DNA from: Actinomadura parmotrematis | GTDB taxonomy: Bacteria; Actinomycetota; Actinomycetes; Streptosporangiales; Streptosporangiaceae | Length of the DNA: 64,000 nucleotides | Direction: 5' to 3' | Assembly: GCF_019458805.1 (NCBI RefSeq) | Contig: NZ_JAIBOA010000029.1 | Span: 29,917-93,916 of the forward strand | Notes under the pieces: model-generated | What the model was told of the DNA's origin: nothing | Databases searched by the model: none | Seen by the model: only the letters and a program-made list of their open reading frames with translations | Made by a program: the position numbers and the translations under genes | Shown: positions 7,768-15,385 of the stretch, piece after piece | Numbering within the stretch: position 1 is the stretch's first letter | Layout of the letters: every line of letters starts with the position of its first letter

Positions 7768-10700
7768 TCACTGCGCCATGTCGACGAAGCGGCTGTAATG
7801 ACCCTGGAACGCGACCGTCACCGTCGCCGTCGGCCCGTTACGGTGCTTGGCCACGATCAGGTCCGCCTCGCCCGCCCGCGGCGACTCCTTCTCGTAAGCG
7901 TCCTCCCGATGCAGCAGGATCACCATGTCCGCATCCTGTTCGATCGAATTGTGAAGCGAAACGCCGTTCGCCACGAAGTTGTGCAGCCCGAGCACCGTCG
8001 CGTCGTAGACGTCCTGCTCGCCGACGCTCTCGACGGAGAGGATCTCGTCCCAGAAGACGTCGTTGGTGGCCAGCATCTCCAGTTCGGCGCTCTCCAGCAC
8101 CGCCGCCACCTTGCCCAGTCGCCTGCGCGCCGGCGCGTGCTTCCATAGGGTGCTGCCGGAGAACTGCGTGCCGATGGCGGCGGCGAACTCCCGATGCGAC
8201 ATCCCCTGGTCGATGAGGATCCGCCGGACGTCGTCCCACACCTCGCGCGGCACGGTGTCGACGTTGGTGTTGCCGCGCAGCTCGCGGAGATGGCTCGCCG
8301 CGGAGACCGCCACGGCACCGCGCGCGCCATGGACGCGCACCGCCTCGAAGAACGCGAGCTGGTTCTCCGCTCCGGTGATGTGCAGCTGATAGCCGGGGCG
8401 GTACCCCTCCTTCTTCACCGTCTTGATCCTCGACATGATGCCGAACCGGAGCAGCAGCCGGGCCACGTCGTCGATGAGACGGCGGCTGGTCGAGGCGTAG
8501 TAGACCCGGCACTGGCCCTGACCCGCCTTCCAGTGCACACAGCCGTCGGTCGCCCACAGATGGCGAAGGAACAGGGCGACCTGCTCCTTGGGCAGGGAGA
8601 ACACCTCGCCCGGCACGAACTTCTCGTGCGAGCGCAGGCCGAAGAGCCCGAGCCCGTCCAACCACTCGGCGATCGGATTGCGGCGTCCGTGGGTCAGCCG
8701 GTACGGCGCCGGCAACCGCAGCGTGGTCACGCGGGCCGCCTCATGATCGTCTCGAACCGCGGTGATGCCGAAGTGCCGGGCCGCCTCCGCGACCGCCGTC
8801 AAGCACGCCTCGTCCTTGCTGGCGTAGCGGATCGGCTGCCTCCTGACGAAGGAGCCGTCACCGATGAGGTGGGCCAGCAGCACGATGCGTTCCTGCGGCC
8901 ACGGCTTGATTTCCAGCGGCGGCGGCGTGTGACGCGACACCGCCACGCGCGTTCCGGGGCCGAGGTCTCCGAGCGGTGTCCAGCCGGTGTACGTGAGGAA
9001 GGGGTGGCTGGCCGTCGCCTCCACCTCCTTGCCGGACGCCAGCCTGACCCGGAAGACCTCCTTGCGGCCGCTCGGGAAGGCGTGCGTCATCGTCCGCGGC
9101 ACGTACTTCAACCGGTCGTCGAGCGCCCACACGGGGAGGTCGCGCACGCCGTCCCGCAGCATCTCGCCGATCGTGATCTCTTCGTTGGTGTCCGCCCGCA
9201 GCAGACGCGTGGACGCCGGCACGCACCCCGATTCGCGGAGGTCGGAGACCATGGGCTTCTTGTCGGTGCGCTGCTCGGGGCCTCGGTTCAGCTGGGAGAG
9301 CGCGATGACCGGGACCTGGAGCTCCTTGGCCAGCAGCTTGAGCTGCCGGGAGAACTCCGAGACCTCGACCTGGCGGCTCTCCACCCGCTTGCCCGACGTC
9401 ATCAGCTGCAGGTAGTCGATCACCACCAGGCGCAGGTCGTGCTGCTGCTTCAGGCGGCGGCACTTGGCGCGGATCTCCATCATCGACATGTTGGGCGAGT
9501 CGTCGATGAACAGCGGCGCCTCGGCGACCTCGCTCATGCGGCGGGCGAGGCGGGTCCAGTCCTCGTCCTGCATGGTGCCCGAGCGCATCGCGTGCAGCGC
9601 GACGCGCGCCTCGGCGGACAGCAGGCGCATGGTGATCTCGTTGCGGCCCATCTCCAGCGAGAAGAACGCCGAGGTCAGGCCGTGCTTGATGGACGCCGCG
9701 CGGGCGAAGTCGAGCGCGAGCGTGGAGTTGTGCGTCGGGACGCAGGACCGGCCCGCCAGATACATGTGGTCGGCGTTGTCGACCTGCACGCACCGCACCG
9801 GCACGCTCGCCACCGGCCGCACGTCCACGATGTAGCGCACCTGCGCCTTGGGATGCACGACCGCCCGTTGCCGCGCCGCCTTGCGGGGCAGCCGGAACAC
9901 CGTTTCGACCGGGGTGAAGTTGATGCGGTAGAAGGTGGAGGTCTCCTCGCAGCGGCCCGCGACCCGCTTGGTGGTCATCGTGGCCCGGTAGCCGAGGCTG
10001 AGGATGAGCTCGTGCGCACCCTCGGCCAGCCGCTTGTTGACGAATGCGAGCTGCACCTGGCCGATCTCGGAGACATAGCCGTCGGTGTCGAGCATCCCGG
10101 CCAGCAGCGCCCGCCGCTGCGCCTCCGACGCCCGCAGGTACGCGGCGGGGATGTGCTTGTTGCGGAACAGATCGTTGTCGATGAGCTTGCGCTTCAGCTT
10201 CAGAAGACCGAACCGCCCCGGCGTCGAGTGCCGGGTGACCTCCTGGCCCGTCGCCTCGATCTCCCCGATGATCTCCTCGTCGAAGCAGGTGATGGCGCCG
10301 TTCCAGCTGTCCCCGTCGCCGAGCCAGGCACCGAGGACGTAGGGATCGATGGGCAGGTCGGCCTCGGGAAGGACGAAAGGCGCGGTCAGCGCGACCGCGT
10401 GGTTCGGCCGCGCGTCGCTGCCACAGCGGAGGGTCGCCGCGATCTCCGCGGTCGTCTTGACGGGCTCGTGGCGCGCCGTCGTCGCGTCGTTCTTGGGGCG
10501 CACGGCACGGCGCAGCAGCCCGCGGTAGAGGTCGGTGCACTCGTATCGGGGGCTGCGCTTGGACAGAGTCGTGTCGGCCGCCCCGCGGTGGCCGAGTTCG
10601 CGGGTGACGGCGTAGAGCGCATGCTTGAACTCCGTGCCGACTTCAGCCATGGCTTGGCCGTGAGTGGCGAGGCGCGGCGGCTGCTCGTTGGCGTCCGCCG

Positions 10701-11667
10701 TGGCCCAACGGACCCGGTTGATCGCCTCGTCGGACCAGTAGCGGGCCGTCCGCCGAGCACCCTCCTGGCGGCGGCTCGCACGGGTGGTGGTGCGCCACTG
10801 GTGTTCGGCGTCGGCGGTGATGATCTCGCCGTCGGAGAACTCGATCTCGTAGCAGGGGCGGCCGTGCATGACCTCGGTGGCGGCGACGACGCGGGTGGGA
10901 CGGCCGTCGGCGCCGATCAGCAGGTCACCGACCCGCACGTCGCCCATGGTGGTCCAGCCGAACGGTGTCGGAATTGGTGTATTAAGCGCCAAGGCCTTAC
11001 CCATTGCCGGCCTTGCAGCCACAACTACCATTTGTCCGGAATGGAGGCCGTTGGTGAGGGCGTCGAGGTCGGCGAAGCCGGTGGGGACGCCGGTCATCTG
11101 GCCGCCGCGGCTGCCGATGGCCTCGATCTCGTCGAGGGCGCCGGGCATGATCTCGCTGAGCGGGACGTAGTCCTCGCCGGCGCGCTTCTCGGCGATGGCG
11201 AAGACCTCGGCCTGGGCGCGGTCGAGGACGTCGTCGGCGTCGGCGCCGTCGGCGGCGTAGCCCATCTGGACGATGCGGGTGCCGGTCTCGACGAGCTTGC
11301 GGAGCACCGAGCGCTCGCGGACGATCCTGGCGTAGTAGCCGGCGTTGGCGGCGGTGGGGACCGAGGAGATCAGGGTGTGCAGGTAGGGGGCTCCGCCGAC
11401 GCGGGTGATCTCGCCGCGCTTGGTGAGCTCGCCGGCGATGGTGACGGCGTCGGCGGGCTCGCCGCGGCCGTACAGGTCGAGGACGGCGTCCCAGATGATC
11501 TGGTGGGCGGGCCGGTAGAAGTCGGCGGTGCGCAGTTCCTCGACGACCTCGGCGATGGCGTCCTGGGAGAGCAGCATGCCGCCGAGGACGCCCTGCTCGG
11601 CGGCGATGTCGTGCGGCGGGGTGCGCTCGAACCCCGGATCGCCGGAACCGATCTCGGTCACACTCAT
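7768..11667 (-). CDS. dnaB: replicative DNA helicase DnaB containing two inteins
   Basis: The 1299-residue precursor would yield a 450-residue DnaB after removal of two inteins. Extein parts are residues 1-224 (N-terminal primase-interacting domain, starting DIAAEQGVLGGMLLSQ), 648-814 (RecA-like core with VVIDYLQLMTSGKR and IALSQLNRGPEQR) and 1241-1299 (SIEQDADMVILLHRED, arginine-finger region). Intein 1 splits the Walker A motif between GK and ST; intein 2 lies between DLRESG and SIEQ. The mature enzyme is the hexameric 5'-3' helicase of the replication fork, and splicing is essential because both insertions disrupt the ATPase. The start MSVTEIGSGDP follows a GAGGGGGG ribosome-binding site; an upstream in-frame ATG exists but lacks family similarity. 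Confidence 0.97.
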   Translation of the reverse strand: MSVTEIGSGDPGFERTPPHDIAAEQGVLGGMLLSQDAIAEVVEELRTADFYRPAHQIIWDAVLDLYGRGEPADAVTIAGELTKRGEITRVGGAPYLHTLISSVPTAANAGYYARIVRERSVLRKLVETGTRIVQMGYAADGADADDVLDRAQAEVFAIAEKRAGEDYVPLSEIMPGALDEIEAIGSRGGQMTGVPTGFADLDALTNGLHSGQMVVVAARPAMGKALALNTPIPTPFGWTTMGDVRVGDLLIGADGRPTRVVAATEVMHGRPCYEIEFSDGEIITADAEHQWRTTTRASRRQEGARRTARYWSDEAINRVRWATADANEQPPRLATHGQAMAEVGTEFKHALYAVTRELGHRGAADTTLSKRSPRYECTDLYRGLLRRAVRPKNDATTARHEPVKTTAEIAATLRCGSDARPNHAVALTAPFVLPEADLPIDPYVLGAWLGDGDSWNGAITCFDEEIIGEIEATGQEVTRHSTPGRFGLLKLKRKLIDNDLFRNKHIPAAYLRASEAQRRALLAGMLDTDGYVSEIGQVQLAFVNKRLAEGAHELILSLGYRATMTTKRVAGRCEETSTFYRINFTPVETVFRLPRKAARQRAVVHPKAQVRYIVDVRPVASVPVRCVQVDNADHMYLAGRSCVPTHNSTLALDFARAASIKHGLTSAFFSLEMGRNEITMRLLSAEARVALHAMRSGTMQDEDWTRLARRMSEVAEAPLFIDDSPNMSMMEIRAKCRRLKQQHDLRLVVIDYLQLMTSGKRVESRQVEVSEFSRQLKLLAKELQVPVIALSQLNRGPEQRTDKKPMVSDLRESGCVPASTRLLRADTNEEITIGEMLRDGVRDLPVWALDDRLKYVPRTMTHAFPSGRKEVFRVRLASGKEVEATASHPFLTYTGWTPLGDLGPGTRVAVSRHTPPPLEIKPWPQERIVLLAHLIGDGSFVRRQPIRYASKDEACLTAVAEAARHFGITAVRDDHEAARVTTLRLPAPYRLTHGRRNPIAEWLDGLGLFGLRSHEKFVPGEVFSLPKEQVALFLRHLWATDGCVHWKAGQGQCRVYYASTSRRLIDDVARLLLRFGIMSRIKTVKKEGYRPGYQLHITGAENQLAFFEAVRVHGARGAVAVSAASHLRELRGNTNVDTVPREVWDDVRRILIDQGMSHREFAAAIGTQFSGSTLWKHAPARRRLGKVAAVLESAELEMLATNDVFWDEILSVESVGEQDVYDATVLGLHNFVANGVSLHNSIEQDADMVILLHREDAYEKESPRAGEADLIVAKHRNGPTATVTVAFQGHYSRFVDMAQ
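7948..9225 (-). other. DnaB intein 2 (class 1, LAGLIDADG endonuclease), residues 815-1240
   Basis: This 426-residue intein begins with Cys (CVPASTRLLRAD, block A) and contains the block B TxxH motif (ATASHPF). It ends VSLHN before Ser of the C-extein, so it has the standard class 1 nucleophiles. Two LAGLIDADG-type helices (LLAHLIGDGSF and FLRHLWATDGCV) indicate a homing endonuclease that may still be active, since both acidic residues remain. The insertion point RESG/SIEQ is a known DnaB intein site, used for example by the Synechocystis DnaB intein. Extein codons just after the intein (AAT TCG ATC GAA CAG GAT) are less GC-rich than the gene average. Confidence 0.93.
9727..10995 (-). other. 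DnaB intein 1 (class 3-like, starts with Ala), residues 225-647
   Basis: This 423-residue intein begins ALALNTPIPTPFGW, with Ala instead of Cys or Ser at position 1, and ends VPTHN before Ser. It has the three residues that define class 3 inteins (the WCT motif): Trp67 in block B (DAEHQW), Cys402 in block F (VRCVQVDNADH) and Thr421 in block G (PTHN). In class 3 the block F Cys makes the first attack. The prototype is the mycobacteriophage Bethlehem DnaB intein at the same P-loop site. LAGLIDADG helices are YVLGAWLGDGDSW and ALLAGMLDTDGYV. The insertion splits Walker A (RPAMGK/ST). Confidence 0.92.
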
Positions 11668-11831
11668 CAGGCGCGCACCCCCCTCATCTCGGTCACCGGC
11701 CGCCCCGCCGGCCGATCCTTGCGTCCCACGTCTACCGGAGACCTCTGACATTCTGCGAGCGCGCCGGGCCGGGGAGCAAAAGGATCTGTGGACGGGGCTG
11801 TGCATACACGCCGGGAAAGTTGTGCACGACC

Positions 11832-11863
11832 TGTGGACAACCCTGTGGACAGTCTGTGGGTAA
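11832..11863 (+). promoter_or_regulatory. cluster of DnaA-box-like sites between dnaB and the MATE gene
   Basis: TGTGGACAA (11832-11840) is the exact complement of the actinobacterial DnaA box TTGTCCACA. TGTGGACAG (11844-11852) matches 8 of 9 and TGTGGGTAA (11855-11863) matches 7 of 9. The first two have the same 12-base spacing as the pair upstream of dnaA (61772-61792). The cluster lies in the 318-base gap between divergent dnaB (start 11667) and the MATE gene (start 11986). The rest of this gap shows no gene and no clear terminator. Confidence 0.6.
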
Positions 11864-11985
11864 CTCTAGCCGTACGGCTGTGAGCTGCGGAAATGCGGGG
11901 CCGGGGTTGTGGGGGAAAGAAAGTCGGCCGGGCGGGGGAAGTAAGGGGATATTCACACTTGACGCTTACCGGTAGCGTGGCGGCG

Positions 11986-13299
11986 ATGCTTCGCCCTGCA
12001 CCGCGCGACCGGGAGATCCTGCGGCTGGCGCTGCCGGCGTTCGGCGCGCTGGTCGCCGAGCCGCTGTTCCTGCTGTCGGACTCGGCGATCGTGGGGCGGC
12101 TCGGGACGGCGCCGCTCGGCGGTCTCGGCGTCGCCGGGCAGGCGCTGGCGACGCTCGTGTACCTCTGCGTGTTCCTGGCGTACGGGACGACGGCGGGGGT
12201 GGCGCGGCGGGTCGGCGCGGGGGACCTGCGGGCGGCGGTGCGGCAGGGCGTGGACGGGATGTGGCTGGCGCTGCTGATCGGCGCGGTGCTGGTCGCGGCG
12301 GGCCGGCCGCTCGTGCCGTGGCTGGTGGGGCTGTTCGGGGCGTCGGCGGAGGTGGCGCCGTACGCGGAGACCTACCTTCGGGTCAGCCTGTTCGGGATCC
12401 CGGGGATGCTGCTGATGCTGGCCGGGACGGGCGTGCTGCGGGGGTTGCAGGACACCCGGACGCCGCTGGTGGTGTCGGTCGGCGGTTTCTCCGCCAACCT
12501 GGCGCTGAACGTGCTGTTCGTGCTCGGCTTCGGGTGGGGCATCGGCGGTTCGGCGGCCGGGACGGTGATCGCGCAGACGGGCGGCGCGGCGGTGTACGTG
12601 GTGGTGGTGCTGCGGGCGGCCCGCCGGTACGGGGCGCCGGTGCGGCCGGACGTGGCGGGGGTGCGGGCGGCGGCGTCGGCGGGGGTCGCGCTGCTGGTGC
12701 GGACGGCGGCGCTGCGGGTCGTGCTGATCGTGGGGACGGCGGTGGCGGCGCGGATGGGGGACGCCGAGATCGCCGCGTACCAGGTGGGGTTCCAGGTGTG
12801 GACGCTGGCGGCGTTCGCGCTGGACGCGATCGCGATCGCGGGGCAGGCGCTGACGGGCCGCCACCTGGGGGCGGCGGACGCGGCGGAGGTGCGGGCGGTG
12901 ACCCGGCGGATGGTCGGGTGGGGCGCGGCGTGCGGGGTGGTGTTCGCCGGCGGGATCCTCGCGGTGCGGTCGTGGCTGCCGGACCTGTTCACCGGGGACC
13001 CGCGGGTGCGCGCTCTGCTGCTGGCGTCGCTGCTGGTGGTGGCGGTGCTGCAGCCGGTGGCGGGGGTGGTGTTCGTGCTGGACGGCATCCTGATCGGCGC
13101 GGGCGACGGCGCGTACCTGGCGGTGACGACGCTGGCGGCGACGGCGGTGTTCGTGCCGGTGGCGCTGGGGGTGCACGCGGCCGGCGGGGGCCTCGTGGCG
13201 CTGTGGCTGGCGATCGGGCTGTGGATGCTGGTGCGGATGGCGACGCTCGCGCTGCGGGCGCGCGGCGACGCGTGGCTGGTGACGGGCGCGGTGCGGTAG
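11986..13299 (+). CDS. MATE family efflux transporter (DinF-like)
   Basis: The 437-residue integral membrane protein has 12 predicted hydrophobic helices in two six-helix halves. The N-terminal signature LALPAFGALVAEPLFLLSDS is followed by IVGRLGTAPLGGLGVAG, typical of the DinF branch of the MATE family. Such proteins export cationic drugs or metabolites in exchange for Na+ or H+. The ATG at 11986 is preferred because the family begins with a short basic segment before helix 1; the upstream in-frame extension is glycine/basic-rich and unlike the family. The gene is divergent from dnaB across the DnaA-box cluster. Substrate unknown. Confidence 0.88.
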   Translation: MLRPAPRDREILRLALPAFGALVAEPLFLLSDSAIVGRLGTAPLGGLGVAGQALATLVYLCVFLAYGTTAGVARRVGAGDLRAAVRQGVDGMWLALLIGAVLVAAGRPLVPWLVGLFGASAEVAPYAETYLRVSLFGIPGMLLMLAGTGVLRGLQDTRTPLVVSVGGFSANLALNVLFVLGFGWGIGGSAAGTVIAQTGGAAVYVVVVLRAARRYGAPVRPDVAGVRAAASAGVALLVRTAALRVVLIVGTAVAARMGDAEIAAYQVGFQVWTLAAFALDAIAIAGQALTGRHLGAADAAEVRAVTRRMVGWGAACGVVFAGGILAVRSWLPDLFTGDPRVRALLLASLLVVAVLQPVAGVVFVLDGILIGAGDGAYLAVTTLAATAVFVPVALGVHAAGGGLVALWLAIGLWMLVRMATLALRARGDAWLVTGAVR

Positions 13300-13358
13300 C
13301 CGCCGCGACACGGTGATCGGAACCCGCCGATCCCACCCGGAACCGGCGCCCCTCCCAC

Positions 13359-13364
13359 TACGAT
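13359..13364 (+). promoter_or_regulatory. -10 element (TACGAT) of a leaderless promoter
   Basis: TACGAT fits TANNNT and stands six bases before the ATG at 13371. No Shine-Dalgarno sequence precedes that ATG, so the small gene is probably transcribed from this promoter as a leaderless mRNA. Confidence 0.5.
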
Positions 13365-13370
13365 TCGAAC

Positions 13371-13577
13371 ATGCGTTCCAGCGAGGGGGAGCCGGTGGAC
13401 CGGCTGGCCGAGGCGATCGACGCGCTGGCCGGCGAGGGCCTCGCGGACCTGCCGCCCGAGATCCTGCTGGAGCGCGTCGCCGGCCTCTGGTCCCTGGTGG
13501 AGGCCATCGATCCCGAGATCGCCCGCCGCCGCACCGGCTACACCGGTACGGAGACGGGCACCGGCACCGACGGATGA
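13371..13577 (+). CDS. small acidic protein of unknown function (68 aa)
   Basis: The 68-residue protein is rich in Glu, Asp and Leu in its first 50 residues, with a predicted helical region (VDRLAEAIDALAGEGLADLP). It ends in a Thr/Gly-rich tail (TGYTGTETGTGTDG). It has no signal peptide, no membrane segment and no motif I recognise. Support for it being real comes from third-position GC bias, the -10 box in leaderless position, and a convergent amidase gene that begins only four bases beyond its stop. Function unknown. Confidence 0.55.
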   Translation: MRSSEGEPVDRLAEAIDALAGEGLADLPPEILLERVAGLWSLVEAIDPEIARRRTGYTGTETGTGTDG

Positions 13578-13580
13578 GGA

Positions 13581-14408
13581 TCAGCGGTCGGGCCGCACGG
13601 TGATGCGCTCGCGGTCGTCGTCGGCCTTGGAGATCGGCGGCCGCGGCACGTGGACGGGCGCGGGCGCCTTCTCGGGGTAGCCGAGCCGGGCGGCGACGCC
13701 GTCGCGGAGGGCGGGCAGCCGCGCGTACAGGGCGTCGCCGGGGCAGTCGGTCGCGCAGTAGTCGCGGTGCCCGACGATCGCCTTGTAGGGGTCGAGGCGG
13801 TACTGGTCGCACAGCCACGCGCACACCCCGATCAGGGAGTCCCACTGGGCGCCCGGCGGCCGCCGGGTCATGTAGGTGCCCTCGTTCTCGATGCCGATGG
13901 TGTGCTCGTTGTGGTGCAGCGCCTGCGCGCCGACGGTGTGCCGGCGCGCCATGATCGACGCGAGGCTGCCGTTGCGGCCCTCCATGACGTGGCCGCCGCG
14001 GCTGATGGTGAGCTGCTGCCCGGTGTCGTCCCAGCCGCGGGGGCCCATGTGGAACCGCTGGATCGACCGCGACAGCGCGTAGGCGTGCTCCAGCGAGTAG
14101 TCGGTGCTGTTGGCCGAGGCGGTGTGGTGCACGACGATGTGGTCGGGTGCCCGGTCGAGGACGCGGGCGCGGTGCCGCGGCGGCCGCGCCTTCCAGGCGG
14201 TGCGGGGGCGGACGAGGGGGCGCGCGCCCGACGGCCCGGCGAAGGGCAGGCGGAGGGCGGCGTCCAGCGGGGCGGCCATCGCCTCATTGTCCAGCAGGCC
14301 CTCGGCGAGGGCGTCCAGGGCGAGCGCCGCGGGCAGTCCCGCGAGGCCGGCCAGCAGGGCGCGGCGCGTCGGCGCGTCCCCTCCGCGTAGTGACGACTCC
14401 CCGAACAT
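13581..14408 (-). CDS. N-acetylmuramoyl-L-alanine amidase / peptidoglycan recognition domain, secreted
   Basis: The 275-residue protein starts with a Tat-like leader (TRRALLAGLAGLPAALAL, residues ~14-31). The type 2 amidase/PGRP domain (about residues 65-250) follows, with zinc ligands in IVVHHTA and GHRDYCATDCPGD and the HNEHTIGIENEGTY segment. It would cleave the bond between N-acetylmuramic acid and L-alanine in the cell wall, outside the membrane. The C-terminal 25 residues are charged and proline-rich. The leader has two arginines followed by a weak hydrophobic stretch, so Tat export is likely but not certain. Downstream, a 3-base gap separates it from the convergent small gene. Confidence 0.85.
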   Translation of the reverse strand: MFGESSLRGGDAPTRRALLAGLAGLPAALALDALAEGLLDNEAMAAPLDAALRLPFAGPSGARPLVRPRTAWKARPPRHRARVLDRAPDHIVVHHTASANSTDYSLEHAYALSRSIQRFHMGPRGWDDTGQQLTISRGGHVMEGRNGSLASIMARRHTVGAQALHHNEHTIGIENEGTYMTRRPPGAQWDSLIGVCAWLCDQYRLDPYKAIVGHRDYCATDCPGDALYARLPALRDGVAARLGYPEKAPAPVHVPRPPISKADDDRERITVRPDR

Positions 14409-14553
14409 CGCACCCCTTCCGTCACGCTGCGCCTGGTACGCCTGTTACGGACGGTAGTCACGGAGACTGGAGATGATCAAGGAACGGGAGGTTCGGGGCG
14501 AACCGGATGCGCGCCCGCGGGGGCGCCCCCGCCGGGGCGCCCCCGGACACGGC

Positions 14554-14589
14554 GCAGGGCCGGAACCCCGGACGGGGTTCCGGCCCTGC
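14554..14589 (-). terminator. terminator hairpin after rplI
   Basis: Perfect 16-bp stem (14554-14569 with 14574-14589) and a 4-base loop GGAC, starting 28 bases beyond the rplI stop. It has no U tract, as is usual for actinobacterial terminators. It ends the rpsF-ssb-rpsR-rplI operon. Confidence 0.75.
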
Positions 14590-14617
14590 GGACGTGCGGC
14601 CGTGCGCGGCGGTACGG

Positions 14618-15064
14618 TCAGCCGGCGACGACGTCGACGTCGATCGTGGCGCTCACGTCGGAGTGCAGCCGGACGCTGACCCGGTGTGTGCCCACGGTCT
14701 TGATCGGGTTGCCGATCTCGATCCGGCGCTTGTCCAGGTCGGGACCGTCGGCGGCCTTGACCGCGTCGGCGATGTCGGCGGCGGTCACCGCGCCGAACAG
14801 GCGGCCGTTGGCGCCCGTGCGGGTGCGCAGCGTCACCTTGATCGACTTCAGCCGGCCGGCGACCTCCTTGGCGTGCTCGACCGTGGCGATCTCGCGGGCG
14901 GAGCGCGCCTTCTTGATCGAGTCGATCTCCTTCTCGGCGCCCCGGGTCCACTTGATCGCGAACCCGCGCGGCACGAGGTAGTTGCGGCCGTAGCCGTCCT
15001 TCACCTCGATGACGTCGCCGGGCTCGCCGAGACCGGAGACCTGCTGGGTCAGGATGAGCTTCAT
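14618..15064 (-). CDS. rplI: 50S ribosomal protein L9
   Basis: The 148-residue protein has the L9 N-terminal signature (MKLILTQQVSGLGEPGD, GYGRNYLVPRGFAI), a long connecting helix and a C-terminal RNA-binding domain (RTGANGRLFGAVTAADIADA). It binds 23S rRNA near the L1 stalk and helps maintain the reading frame. It is the last gene of the rpsF-ssb-rpsR-rplI operon and starts 16 bases after rpsR. The frame is open upstream, but the ATG at 15062-15064 matches the universal L9 start. Confidence 0.97.
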   Translation of the reverse strand: MKLILTQQVSGLGEPGDVIEVKDGYGRNYLVPRGFAIKWTRGAEKEIDSIKKARSAREIATVEHAKEVAGRLKSIKVTLRTRTGANGRLFGAVTAADIADAVKAADGPDLDKRRIEIGNPIKTVGTHRVSVRLHSDVSATIDVDVVAG

Positions 15065-15080
15065 GTCGTTACCCCCTGCC

Positions 15081-15317
15081 TCAGCGCGCGGTGCTGGTGT
15101 AGGGCAGCAGCGCCATCTCACGAGCGTTCTTGATCGCCGTGGCGACGTCGCGCTGGTGCTGGGTGCAGTTGCCGGTCACCCGACGGGCCCGGATCTTGCC
15201 GCGGTCGGAGATGAACTTCCGCAGCAGGCCGGTGTCCTTGTAGTCGACGTAGGAGATCTTCTCCTGGCAGAACACGCAAACCTTCTTCTTCGGCTTGCGG
15301 GGAGGTGGCTTCGCCAT
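15081..15317 (-). CDS. rpsR: 30S ribosomal protein S18
   Basis: The 78-residue S18 carries the conserved core DYKDTGLLRKFISDRGKI followed by RRVTGNCTQHQRDVATAIK. A CxxC pair (VCVFCQEK) and the later Cys in TGNC mark the cysteine-containing, probably zinc-binding form. Many actinobacteria also keep a zinc-free paralogue induced under zinc limitation; none is seen in this window. S18 binds S6 and 16S rRNA at the platform. The ATG follows an AAGGAGC ribosome-binding site. It is the third gene of the operon, 68 bases after ssb. Confidence 0.97.
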   Translation of the reverse strand: MAKPPPRKPKKKVCVFCQEKISYVDYKDTGLLRKFISDRGKIRARRVTGNCTQHQRDVATAIKNAREMALLPYTSTAR

Positions 15318-15385
15318 CGTGGTGCTCCTTAGTGAGAGCCCCGCTCTCGCGGGAATGGACGTGAACTGGTCTGGATGGTGCTGGT

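Noticed and set aside
7768..11667. Reading the interrupted DnaB as a pseudogene or fusion
   Set aside because: Both insertions are in frame and have full intein boundary motifs; spliced exteins give a complete 450-residue DnaB.
8194..11748. A very long open frame (over 1100 codons) on the plus strand opposite dnaB
   Set aside because: It mirrors dnaB codon bias on the opposite strand; its translation is Arg/Asp/Gly-rich without any motif, and dnaB is certain.
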